Assembly: GCA_012518155.1 (NCBI GenBank)
Contig: JAAYTC010000329.1
Location: 1-8,248, forward strand
Direction of reading: 5' to 3'
From: Bacteroidales bacterium
GTDB lineage: Bacteria; Bacteroidota; Bacteroidia; Bacteroidales; Dysgonomonadaceae
DNA: 8,248 nucleotides
In this document: positions 1-6,858 of the stretch, piece after piece
Layout of the letters: the number at the start of each line of letters is the position of its first letter
How positions within the stretch are numbered: the first letter of the stretch is position 1
Made by a program: the position numbers and the translations under genes
The notes under the pieces: generated by a model
The model's input: only the letters and a program-made list of their open reading frames with translations
Told to the model about the DNA's origin: nothing
The model's database searches: none

Positions 1-1
1 A

Positions 2-1069
2 CAGCGCCTGGGTATGCCCAACACGGTGACGTTCGTGGGCAAAGGGAAGCTGGAAGAGATCGAGGAATACGTGAAAGATGAAGAGAACGAAATTGGCGTG
101 GTGATCTTCGACGATGAGTTGTCGGCCCGCCAGCTTCGGAACATCGAGAGGGAGCTCAAGATACGGATCATGGATCGGACAAGCCTTATCTTGGATATCT
201 TCGCGATGCGGGCACAAACCGCCCACGCGAAGGTACAAGTGGAGCTGGCTCAGTATCAGTACCTGCTACCGAGGTTGTACCGAATGTGGACGCACCTTGA
301 CAGACAACGAGGCGGCGGGGGCACCATCATGCGCGGTCCGGGCGAGACACAGCTGGAGACCGACCGGCGCATCATCCTCGACAAAATCTCTCGCCTGAAA
401 CAGGAGCTAAAGAACATAGATAAGCAAAAAGCGGTCCAACGTAAGAACCGGGGAAAGCTGGTGCGAGTAGCCTTGGTGGGCTATACCAACGTGGGTAAAT
501 CTACATTGATGACACTGTTGAGCAAAAGCGAGGTATTTGCCGAAAATAAACTCTTTGCCACGCTCGATACCACGGTGCGAAAGGTGACTATCGAGAACCT
601 TCCTTTCTTGCTTACCGACACGGTGGGTTTTATCAGAAAGCTACCGACTCATCTGGTGGAATCGTTTAAGTCGACACTCGACGAAGTACGGGAGGCGGAT
701 ATTCTGCTCCATATGGTAGATATCTCGCACCCCGCGTTTGAAGAGCAGATACAGGTGGTGGAAAGAACATTGCACGAGATCGATGACACCGAGAAACCGA
801 CCATCCTTGTATTCAACAAGATCGATGCCTTTACCCACGTGCCGAAAGACGAGGATGACCTTACACCGAAAAAACGAGAGAATTTCAGCCTTGAAGAACT
901 CAAGCAGTCGTGGCCCGCTAAGATGAAAGAGGACAGCGTGTTTATCTCCGCGATCGAGAGAGAAAATATTGAAGCACTCAAACAACTGATCTACGATAAG
1001 GTTAAAGGGATTCACATCACTCGTTTTCCTTATAACGACTTCCTCTTTCAAACATACGAAGAAGAGTAG
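2..1069 (+). CDS. hflX: GTPase HflX, 5' end missing (runs off the left edge)
   Basis: HflX binds ribosomes, splits stalled or stressed 70S particles and hydrolyses GTP; it acts in the cytoplasm. The HflX-specific linker with GGGG, RGPGETQLE and DRR lies at 308-370. It is followed by a basic coiled stretch and then the G domain: P-loop GYTNVGKS (479-502), a TLDTT switch segment, G3 DTVGF (617-631), G4 NKID (815-826) and a G5-like SAIE. The reading frame is open to the left edge, and codons before the ATG at 14 (Q-R-L-G) match the family, so that ATG is internal. About 355 residues are present; the family usually has about 400 or more, so part of the N-terminal nucleotide-binding domain is outside. 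The gene converges on the aspartate kinase with 9 bases between stop codons. All key GTPase residues are intact and I see no frameshift. Confidence 0.96.
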   Translation, partial: QRLGMPNTVTFVGKGKLEEIEEYVKDEENEIGVVIFDDELSARQLRNIERELKIRIMDRTSLILDIFAMRAQTAHAKVQVELAQYQYLLPRLYRMWTHLDRQRGGGGTIMRGPGETQLETDRRIILDKISRLKQELKNIDKQKAVQRKNRGKLVRVALVGYTNVGKSTLMTLLSKSEVFAENKLFATLDTTVRKVTIENLPFLLTDTVGFIRKLPTHLVESFKSTLDEVREADILLHMVDISHPAFEEQIQVVERTLHEIDDTEKPTILVFNKIDAFTHVPKDEDDLTPKKRENFSLEELKQSWPAKMKEDSVFISAIERENIEALKQLIYDKVKGIHITRFPYNDFLFQTYEEE

Positions 1070-1083
1070 TTTTGCGCACTACT
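1065..1083. terminator. Small hairpin across the convergent gene ends (weak candidate)
   Basis: The bases agtagt (1065-1070) and actact (1078-1083) are perfect 6-base complements around a 7-base loop. The hairpin covers both the hflX stop (1067-1069) and the aspartate kinase stop (1079-1081). A run of four T inside the loop is the only U-tract-like stretch, so this does not look like a classical intrinsic terminator in either direction. It is a short stem that could arise by chance. Confidence 0.22.
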
Positions 1084-2458
1084 TGCACAACGCTTCGTTC
1101 AGAGCAGTCACGGCATCCTCATACCGGTCACGCTGTATAACGAACTGCATGTTGACCTGCATAAGCGATTGGGCAAAGCTCTCCACGTTGATTCCCTTTT
1201 CATATAGTGCCTTGGTGGCCCGGTAGAGGAATCCGGGTAGAGCAATATTGGTTCCTATCGCGCAAACGATTGCCATTGGCCTCGCGTCTACTTGATAGAA
1301 AACTTCCTCGAGCACCTTCACCAGCTCACGGCTCTTCTCGTTATCCCACACCACCATCGTGATGGAGTTCGCGTTGGTCGATTTCAATATGTAGCTCACA
1401 CCGTGCTTCACCAGATAATGCATGATGCGGCCGTCGAACCCCACTTCGCCCACCATCATCGGGTCGTGCACTTCCACCGCGATCACCTTCCGGGAACCGG
1501 ACACAATCTCCACTCTTGGCTCAGGAGAGACGTAATCGCGTGAGATGATCGTGCCGGGATGATTCGGCTCGAACGTATTCTTGATACGAATATTGATGCC
1601 GGCAAGTTCCAACGGCTTAGCTGCCTTGGGATGAATCGCCTCCATACCGATATCGGCCAGCTGATCGGCAACAATATAATTGGTATGCCCCACGGGGATG
1701 CTATTTTCTACCCCCACGATCTTGGGGTCGGCACTGGAGAGATGGTACTCCTTATGTATCACTGCTTCATCGGCCTTTACCTCTACGGCGATCTTGCTGA
1801 AAGTAACCTCGCTATACCCTCTGTCAAACGCCCGCATAATCCCCTCTGTCCCTTTGGTATAGCCGGTAGCGACACAGAGCACTTTGCTGAAATCGATCCC
1901 GCTAAACTCCTTATGGATACGTTGATCAATGGTAAGAGGCTCGTTGTCGTTGTATCCACACAGATCGATAAAACGAGCGTTGACCCCGTTGTTATTGAGG
2001 ATATTGACTGAATTCCAACCGGAATGAGCCTCGCCAATAGAGGCCAAGATCTCACGGGCGGCTAAATGGATGTCGGCACGATTCACGTAGCCCGACGCCA
2101 GTACCTTTCCAAGGCTATAGAGTACGGTCTTCGACTGATCCACACGAAAACGAATGAAGTCGCGTGCTTCTTTCAGGTCGAGGCCATAATCGGCAAACCC
2201 GTCGTTTATCAATAGCAAGCGCTGACAAAACGAGTCCAGCGCGCTGCTGTAATCTTCGCCATTCAGAAACTTGTTATAGATACCGGGCTCACCGGTTTTC
2301 TTATGCTCCAACAACCAGTTGGTCACGTTATTATAAGCAGACACCACGAAGATGCGATTGTATAAGTCGTCGCCCTTACGGTTCCCCTTGATGATGTTCT
2401 GTAACACGTCGTGAAACTGGGACATCGAAGTGCCTCCGATTTTTTCTACTGTCAGCAT
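1079..2458 (-). CDS. Aspartate kinase, monofunctional, divergent subtype with two ACT domains
   Basis: This enzyme phosphorylates L-aspartate to 4-phospho-L-aspartate, the first step towards lysine/diaminopimelate, threonine and methionine. The 459-residue protein has the amino-acid kinase motif KIGGTS (6-11), SAYNNVT (40-46, usual form SAMxGVT), GEAHSG (142-147), TGYTKGTEG (198-206) and RGYSEVTF (213-220, usual form RGGSDTTA). Two C-terminal ACT-like regulatory segments follow (about 325-370 and 395-458), so end-product feedback is likely. No homoserine dehydrogenase is fused. I place the start at 2458 (MLTVEKIGG). A further in-frame ATG at 2518 would add 20 residues, but that extension is translated from a repeat-rich non-coding stretch and the family begins near this point. 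From memory, the deviating motifs resemble the kinases associated with ectoine operons (Ask_Ect), but no ect gene is in view, and which pathway it serves is unknown. It appears monocistronic. Confidence 0.93.
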   Translation of the reverse strand: MLTVEKIGGTSMSQFHDVLQNIIKGNRKGDDLYNRIFVVSAYNNVTNWLLEHKKTGEPGIYNKFLNGEDYSSALDSFCQRLLLINDGFADYGLDLKEARDFIRFRVDQSKTVLYSLGKVLASGYVNRADIHLAAREILASIGEAHSGWNSVNILNNNGVNARFIDLCGYNDNEPLTIDQRIHKEFSGIDFSKVLCVATGYTKGTEGIMRAFDRGYSEVTFSKIAVEVKADEAVIHKEYHLSSADPKIVGVENSIPVGHTNYIVADQLADIGMEAIHPKAAKPLELAGINIRIKNTFEPNHPGTIISRDYVSPEPRVEIVSGSRKVIAVEVHDPMMVGEVGFDGRIMHYLVKHGVSYILKSTNANSITMVVWDNEKSRELVKVLEEVFYQVDARPMAIVCAIGTNIALPGFLYRATKALYEKGINVESFAQSLMQVNMQFVIQRDRYEDAVTALNEALCK

Positions 2459-2462
2459 ACTC

Positions 2463-2519
2463 AATGAAGAATTAAAAATGAAGAATTGAAAATTTGCCCT
2501 ACGAGCAGAAATTTTCAAT
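2463..2519. repeat. Repeat-rich AT element: 11-base tandem repeat plus perfect 11-base inverted repeat
   Basis: The word aatgaagaatt occurs at 2463-2473 and again at 2477-2487, a 14-base period. It runs directly into attgaaaattt (2485-2495), whose exact reverse complement aaattttcaat lies at 2509-2519, leaving a 13-base loop. On the minus strand this stretch lies in the leader of the aspartate kinase mRNA, just before the start codon. Similar aatgaagaatt words recur between genes in many Bacteroidota genomes (memory, not checked), so it may be a copy of a dispersed element rather than a dedicated control site. Confidence 0.5.
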
Positions 2520-2526
2520 GAATAAC

Positions 2527-2589
2527 TTAAGTTTCACATGCTATACAATCACAGCTATAATTGTAATAATTGATCCATGAGAAACTTAA
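2527..2589 (-). promoter_or_regulatory. Long imperfect inverted repeat in the aspartate kinase leader
   Basis: ttaagtttcacatg (2527-2540) pairs with catgagaaacttaa (2576-2589) at 13 of 14 positions. The 35-base loop itself contains acaat (2545-2549) opposite attgt (2560-2564), so a nested structure is possible. It lies between the candidate kinase promoter (2608-2615) and the kinase start (2458), so it would be transcribed as 5' leader RNA; it is also downstream of the maf stop and could serve as a processing or termination signal for maf. No A-run on the plus strand directly follows that would give a U-tract, so an intrinsic terminator is not well supported. Confidence 0.4.
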
Positions 2590-2607
2590 ATGAATAATAG
2601 TAGAACG

Positions 2608-2615
2608 CGAAGATA
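2608..2615 (-). promoter_or_regulatory. Candidate -7 promoter element for the aspartate kinase
   Basis: The minus strand reads TATCTTCG, one base from the Bacteroidota -7 consensus TAnnTTTG. It is part of an 11-base string (acgcgaagata on the plus strand, 2605-2615) that recurs exactly at 3242-3252 upstream of maf. No convincing TTTG -33 box is seen at the expected spacing; only a T-rich stretch is present. Transcription from here would start near 2600 and give a leader of about 140 bases before the kinase start. Confidence 0.45.
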
Positions 2616-2628
2616 CATTTTTTATTTT

Positions 2629-3210
2629 TTAAAATCGTTGCAGCTCCCGGTAGACTTTAAAAATGGGTAACCCCATTACATTGTAATACGAACCTTCGAT
2701 CCGCTCCACTCCCATGTAGCCTATCCATTCCTGCACCCCGTACGCGCCCGCTTTGTCCATCGGACTGTAGGCATTCACGTAGTAATCAATCTCATCCTCG
2801 CTCAACGTGCCAAAGGTGACATGTGCCGTATCGGAAAAGCCGACCTGCTTGCCGATAGAGGTGAGGCACACGCCGGTGATCACACGGTGCGTCTGTCCCG
2901 ACAGGAGCCGCAGCATCTGCGTCGCGTCCTCTTTATCGATGGGCTTCCCCAAGATCAACCCGTTTAAGAGTACCACCGTGTCCGCGGTGATCACCAACTC
3001 TCCCTCTTTCAGCGCAGGGGAGTAGGCCGAGGCTTTTTTCCGGGCAAGGTACTCGGCAATCTCTTCGTGGGGGAGTGTATCCGGAAACGACTCGTCGAGG
3101 TCGGGCAACGTTCGGACTTCGAATTCCATGTCGATCCCTGCCAGAAGTTCTTTACGCCGGGGTGAATTGGAAGCAAGAATCAGATGATACTTATAATTTA
3201 ATTTACGCAT
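2629..3210 (-). CDS. maf: Maf family nucleoside triphosphate pyrophosphatase (dTTP/UTP type likely)
   Basis: Maf proteins hydrolyse certain NTPs to NMP and pyrophosphate, removing dTTP/UTP or modified nucleotides, and are linked to division arrest in some bacteria. The 193-residue product begins with the signature ASNSPRRKELL (13-23). It carries TADTVV (75-80, with the likely catalytic Asp77), GKP (88-90), SGQTHRVITGV (104-114) and the KAGAYGVQ motif near residue 150, the arrangement of the YhdE-type dTTP/UTP enzymes. Length is normal for the family. The frame stays open to a TTG at 3240 that would add 10 residues, but the ATG at 3210 fits the family start and lies about 30 bases beyond a candidate promoter box. 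The next gene on this strand, the kinase, has its own candidate promoter. The neighbour on the other side is the divergent injection-system operon. Confidence 0.95.
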   Translation of the reverse strand: MRKLNYKYHLILASNSPRRKELLAGIDMEFEVRTLPDLDESFPDTLPHEEIAEYLARKKASAYSPALKEGELVITADTVVLLNGLILGKPIDKEDATQMLRLLSGQTHRVITGVCLTSIGKQVGFSDTAHVTFGTLSEDEIDYYVNAYSPMDKAGAYGVQEWIGYMGVERIEGSYYNVMGLPIFKVYRELQRF

Positions 3211-3244
3211 GTTCGTGAAAGGTTTTCTCACCGTAATCAAGACG

Positions 3245-3252
3245 CGAAGATA
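3245..3252 (-). promoter_or_regulatory. Candidate -7 promoter element for maf
   Basis: The minus strand reads TATCTTCG here, inside an 11-base string identical to that at 2605-2615. Start of transcription would fall near 3238, about 28 bases before the ATG at 3210 and downstream of the alternative TTG start, which supports the shorter protein. A TTTG -33 element is not evident at 19-21 bases upstream. Confidence 0.45.
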
Positions 3253-3334
3253 ATACCATTAAACGATTTAACCGATTTATCTCTTTTATTTATCAACCTT
3301 TCGCTAATCAACCGGTTAGGCACAGCAAGTGTGA

Positions 3335-3395
3335 AAATAATACAAATACCTCGCGATGTTAACGCGCAAATAATACAAAATTACGCGCCAATAAT
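3335..3395 (+). promoter_or_regulatory. Repeat-bearing control region upstream of the injection-system operon
   Basis: In the 223-base divergent spacer, aaataatacaaa occurs exactly at 3335-3346 and 3368-3379 (33-base period). A related word, cgcgcaaataat (3364-3375), recurs with one change as cgcgccaataat (3384-3395). CGCG tetranucleotides at 3352, 3363 and 3384 are spaced 11 and 21 bases apart, close to one and two helical turns, which stands out in such AT-rich DNA. This could be an operator or activator site for the operon. A TATTTTG at 3421-3427 resembles a shortened -7 box but lies only a few bases from the start codon at 3434, so I do not call the promoter. The rest of the spacer holds cgattta twice (3264-3270, 3273-3279) and the palindrome aaccggtt (3310-3317). 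Confidence 0.4.
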
Positions 3396-3433
3396 CCTAA
3401 CACTTTTTTTCCCGACACCCTATTTTGACAGCT

Positions 3434-4039
3434 ATGATTTACGAGTCGTTAGAGATACTGAAAGAGCAGCTGGTGGGTTACTTCAATGCAATCAAACTGA
3501 ACAGGACGGTGGAGCTACAAAACATAGCTCTGTGGGAACAAGGAGGCAGCGAGACCTCAACAAACACGTCCAACAAGCTTATTGTAACCCTGCTGCGAGT
3601 AGAAGAAGAACCGACATTAAAAAACGGCCCGTTTTACAAGGTCACCGAATCCAAGGCCGTATATCAAAACCGGCCCATCAACCTGAATATATATATCTTG
3701 ATTGCTGCAAATTTCGATAATTACGACACCTCGTTGATCACTCTCTCTAAAGCCATCGAGTTCTTCCAAGGCAGGAATGTATTCACATCATTGGATACCG
3801 TCTACACCCGAGATAATGTCTCTTTTGATATCTCGAATGACTTCAAATTCATTCTTGACCTCTATTCACCCACGTTTGAAGAGCTTAACAATATCTGGGG
3901 AACCTTGGGGGGGCGGCAACTGCCGTCGGTTATCTACAGACTGCAGCTGATCACGATTGAACGAGATAAAAAGCAGGCAGAAACGGGAGTTATCACCCGT
4001 ATCGGCGGTACATTAAAGGATTATAATGCACCCACATGA
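3434..4039 (+). CDS. Pvc16/DUF4255-type tail terminator (cap) protein of an eCIS
   Basis: Proteins of this family terminate the tube and sheath at the end away from the baseplate in extracellular contractile injection systems. The 201-residue product has the family layout: an N-terminal helix (MIYESLEILKEQL), an Ig-like beta core with NLNIYILIAANF (83-94), and the hallmark segment YSPTFEELNNIWGTLGG followed by LPSVIYRLQLI (144-173), then a short polar tail. I start at ATG 3434; an in-frame TTG at 3425 would add three residues without family support. It is the first gene of the operon and its stop overlaps the next start by four bases (ATGA), which implies translational coupling. Assignment rests on remembered family motifs and on the position beside sheath and tube genes. 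Confidence 0.87.
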   Translation: MIYESLEILKEQLVGYFNAIKLNRTVELQNIALWEQGGSETSTNTSNKLIVTLLRVEEEPTLKNGPFYKVTESKAVYQNRPINLNIYILIAANFDNYDTSLITLSKAIEFFQGRNVFTSLDTVYTRDNVSFDISNDFKFILDLYSPTFEELNNIWGTLGGRQLPSVIYRLQLITIERDKKQAETGVITRIGGTLKDYNAPT

Positions 4040-4884
4040 GTTACTCCATTCAATATAAACAGCTATTCAGAGTGGATATCTTGCACCGCTACTTCTTGGA
4101 CAGGGGGACCGACAAGTTCGAGGTGATGCAGCCTGCCCACCGTGCAAAACAGTTGGAGAGGTATTCCCTCCACGGGGTACTCAACATTGCCCCTACCCAA
4201 GAAACAAACGGGGTGCTAAAGGGATATCACCTAATTTTTAAACCCACCGGTAGTGGCTTCGCGATCTGGACCAAAATCAGCGAGCGGGAGGAGAACACCC
4301 CTTTTATCGAGTGGGAGGATGACCTCACGCTCACATTCCTCTTGCAGGTAAAGGATCCCCTTTTTTACAACTATACCGAACTGAAACCGGAAAATGCCGG
4401 CAAGCTGTTCTATTTATCGAATAGGAAACCGGACTCAGGGGCAGACAGCTTTCCCTTGCTACAGAACGGGGATGAATATTTAACTGTTAACGAGCAGCTG
4501 ATGCTGTCGAAGCCGGAAAGCGAAAAGGTGAAAGAGAAGATGGATCCCCGGGAGTTGTTCAATCTTATCGGGATACTCCGGGTACATATGACGGGAGAGG
4601 CGGCCCAAATAGTCACCCCCACCCCGGTTTTCAGCGCGCTCTTTGAAAACAGGAAGACCTATTGGCGCTACCTTTTCAACGCGGACCAACCGGAAGGCGT
4701 GCAAGAACTGCTGGTAAAAGAGGAGGGCGATGCAAGGAGATGGGTTACCAAAGTAGCCTACCCCCTTACGCGGTCCGGCTTTATCTCCCTGAAGTTAAAT
4801 GGCACGGAGCTGCCCAATCCCGGTGTTTCGATGATCAAACCGGATCCGGCAACACACAACGTATTTTCAGAAATATACATGTAA
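4036..4884 (+). CDS. Unrecognised eCIS operon protein, possible cap-adaptor-like component
   Basis: This 282-residue soluble protein has no signal peptide or membrane segment, so cytoplasmic assembly is expected. It begins with a conserved-looking FRVDILHRYFLDRG (11-24), followed by alternating hydrophobic strands (GVLNIAPT, GYHLIFKPTGSGFAIWTK, LTLTFLLQVKD) that suggest a beta-rich N-terminal domain. A charged helix-like segment lies near 155-180. A second part has PTPVFSALFENRKTYWRYLF (195-214) and a strand-rich end. It overlaps the terminator gene by four bases and lies 18 bases before the sheath gene, so it is surely part of the apparatus module. Genes in this position occur in other Bacteroidota systems (memory), but I do not know an established function. 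A role bridging the cap and the sheath or tube is an inference from position only; a chaperone or minor structural part is equally possible. Confidence 0.92.
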   Translation: MSYSIQYKQLFRVDILHRYFLDRGTDKFEVMQPAHRAKQLERYSLHGVLNIAPTQETNGVLKGYHLIFKPTGSGFAIWTKISEREENTPFIEWEDDLTLTFLLQVKDPLFYNYTELKPENAGKLFYLSNRKPDSGADSFPLLQNGDEYLTVNEQLMLSKPESEKVKEKMDPRELFNLIGILRVHMTGEAAQIVTPTPVFSALFENRKTYWRYLFNADQPEGVQELLVKEEGDARRWVTKVAYPLTRSGFISLKLNGTELPNPGVSMIKPDPATHNVFSEIYM

Positions 4885-4902
4885 CACTTAAAAATCAATC
4901 AG

Positions 4903-6825
4903 ATGGCAACAGTTTACAAAACACCAGGCGTTTACATCGAGGAGATTTCCAAATTTCCACCCTCCGTAGCGCAAGTAGAGACAGCCATTCCGGCTTTTGT
5001 AGGCTACACGGAAATGGCAGTGATAGATGAGATCGATTATCATAAGGATGGTATTTTCAAACCGGTAAAGGTCCGATCCCTCCCCGAGTACGAGTTCTTT
5101 TTTGGCGGAGCACCCAAACCAACGGTGATCGAAATTGAATTGAATACGGACAACAGCGTGAAAAAGACGGTGGTCAATGGCACGAACCTGCTGTACGACG
5201 CGATCCGTATGTTCTATGCCAACGGCGGGGGAGATTGCTATATCGTTTCGGCGGGCAAGTTTCGGAAGAAAGGCGAAAGCGTCTCTAAAAGCGATCTGCT
5301 CACGGGCCTTAAATCGATCGAAAAGGTGGACGAGCCCACCCTGCTGGTCATTCCCGAGACGGTAAACCTGGAGGCGGCCGAGGCGGGAGAGATCCACGTA
5401 GCCATGTTGAGCCAGTGCAACAACTTGCAAGACCGTTTTGCTTTGCTAGATATCACGGGGGGAGACAAGGAACCCACGCCGACCCTCAACCCGGTCAACG
5501 ATTTCCGGAGCAACGTGGGGATGAATTTCCTGAAATATGGGGCCGCTTATTACCCTTGGATTCGTACCACGCTCTCGTTTAATATCGATTACGAGGCCAT
5601 CGTGAACGGGAAATACACGAAGACGGATAATCCCACCACACCCATCAATGTAAAGTTACTTTTCAGCAGCGGGATCATCGCCAAGATCGACGATATCGAG
5701 CAGGATATCAACAAAGAATCGGGCTTGACAAAACCGACCACTACCGCCATGAGCGACCGGGGTGACGTGGGTGCCTTCGCGAACGAACTGTACAACTACG
5801 CGAAGGAGTTTTTCGATTTAACCTTTGAGGATAACGACGCGAACGACGATAACTCGGCCGAGAAAGTCCACGACCGGTTTATCGCGGGGAATTCCGGTTT
5901 TCAGGGGTTACTGAAACAGTTATCCGATTACAATCATTTCAGCCAATCAGCCAATAGCACGGCCCCTTCTCCCGATTGGGACAGCCCGCTGATCGGGGAT
6001 GATTTTAGCACGGATTTCAGCCCGCTGACTTTCGGTGCGCCGGACAATAAAAACAATATCTACACCGATACGGAGACAACCGAAAACGCGGCACCCTACT
6101 TTAACGCCCTTCTGAAAAAGATGGAGCAGCTTATCTCCGACTTCTTCCATGAATTGAAGGCGTCGAGGGACAATCGCACGAAGGTACTGGCTGAAACGGA
6201 TCCGGTGTATCAAAACATCGTGAACGCCATCAGCAAGAAGGGAATCGTGTTGCCACCGGGGAGCACGGTCGCCGGGGTATACGCGATGGTCGACCGGGAA
6301 CGGGGGGTCTGGAAGGCACCCGCTAACGTGAGCTTGACCGCGGTGAAAGGGCCGGCAGTAAATATCACGCACGAAGACCAGGGAGAATTGAACGTGGATA
6401 CGGTGGCGGGCAAATCGGTGAACGCGATACGCGCTTTCACCGGCAAAGGAACGCTTATATGGGGAGCGCGCACGCTGGCAGGGAACGACAACGAATGGCG
6501 ATACATCAACGTACGCCGCTTCTTCATCATGGTAGAAGAGTCGGTGAAGAAGGCCACCGAGCAGTTTGTCTTTGAACCCAACGATGCCAACACCTGGGTG
6601 AAGATCCGGGCCATGGTCGAGAATTTCCTTTTCCTCCAATGGCGCGCGGGGGCTTTGGCCGGGGCCAAGCAGGATGACGCGTACTACGTGCGTATTGGCT
6701 TGGGACAGACCATGACCGCCCAAGATATCTTGGATGGATACATGCACGTGGAGATCGGGTTGGCCGTGGTGCGCCCCGCTGAATTCATCGTGCTCAAGTT
6801 CTCTCACAAGATGCAGGAATCATAA
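4903..6825 (+). CDS. Contractile tail sheath protein of an eCIS
   Basis: Sheath subunits assemble in extended form around the inner tube; contraction drives tube and spike into the target. The 640-residue protein has the classical N-terminus with TPGVYIEEI (7-15) and IPAFVGYT (29-36). The conserved C-terminal half runs from KKGIVLPPGSTVAGVYA (from 445) through RGVWKAPANV, the VEESVKKATEQFVFEPN helix (about 543-559), RIGLGQTMTAQDI (from 597) and the last strand VRPAEFIVLKF. The region between about 90 and 440 is long and variable, with an acidic stretch (309-320, EDNDANDDNSAE). The whole is longer than the roughly 350-500 residues of Afp/PVC sheaths, so this part is probably a surface domain. 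An A-rich 18-base gap precedes the start and no Shine-Dalgarno is seen. Only one sheath gene is present in view, against three in Afp/PVC. Confidence 0.97.
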   Translation: MATVYKTPGVYIEEISKFPPSVAQVETAIPAFVGYTEMAVIDEIDYHKDGIFKPVKVRSLPEYEFFFGGAPKPTVIEIELNTDNSVKKTVVNGTNLLYDAIRMFYANGGGDCYIVSAGKFRKKGESVSKSDLLTGLKSIEKVDEPTLLVIPETVNLEAAEAGEIHVAMLSQCNNLQDRFALLDITGGDKEPTPTLNPVNDFRSNVGMNFLKYGAAYYPWIRTTLSFNIDYEAIVNGKYTKTDNPTTPINVKLLFSSGIIAKIDDIEQDINKESGLTKPTTTAMSDRGDVGAFANELYNYAKEFFDLTFEDNDANDDNSAEKVHDRFIAGNSGFQGLLKQLSDYNHFSQSANSTAPSPDWDSPLIGDDFSTDFSPLTFGAPDNKNNIYTDTETTENAAPYFNALLKKMEQLISDFFHELKASRDNRTKVLAETDPVYQNIVNAISKKGIVLPPGSTVAGVYAMVDRERGVWKAPANVSLTAVKGPAVNITHEDQGELNVDTVAGKSVNAIRAFTGKGTLIWGARTLAGNDNEWRYINVRRFFIMVEESVKKATEQFVFEPNDANTWVKIRAMVENFLFLQWRAGALAGAKQDDAYYVRIGLGQTMTAQDILDGYMHVEIGLAVVRPAEFIVLKFSHKMQES

Positions 6826-6858
6826 ACAATCATCAAAATCATTTAAATAGATAACATT
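6826..6858 (+). promoter_or_regulatory. A/T-rich translation leader before the main tube gene
   Basis: The 33 bases between sheath and first tube gene consist almost only of A, T and C, with no Shine-Dalgarno motif and no stem-loop. Bacteroidota often use unstructured A-rich leaders for strong initiation. Together with the 18-base A-rich gap before the sheath (4885-4902) it is one of only two real gaps in an operon whose other starts overlap or follow within 1-2 bases. Confidence 0.35.

Noticed and set aside
1559..2011. Plus-strand open frame of 150 codons opposite the aspartate kinase
   Set aside because: It lies fully within the kinase on the other strand, and the kinase motifs explain the sequence.
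2459..2628. Lysine riboswitch in the aspartate kinase leader
   Set aside because: The leader is AT-rich with simple inverted repeats and lacks the multi-helix junction and conserved purine-rich core of the L box; it is also too short.
3211..3433. Attachment site or tRNA remnant marking insertion of the injection-system module
   Set aside because: No tRNA-like fold, integrase gene or long direct repeat is visible; the repeats present are short and local.
3331..3720. Plus-strand open frame of 129 codons overlapping the terminator gene
   Set aside because: It starts in the repeat-rich spacer, overlaps the Pvc16-type gene in another frame and shows no family pattern.
5947..6807. Long open frame on the minus strand (286 codons) inside the sheath gene
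   Set aside because: It is antisense to the well-conserved C-terminal half of the sheath; its product is rich in His, Arg and Pro with no recognisable domain, as expected from a shadow of a GC-rich gene.
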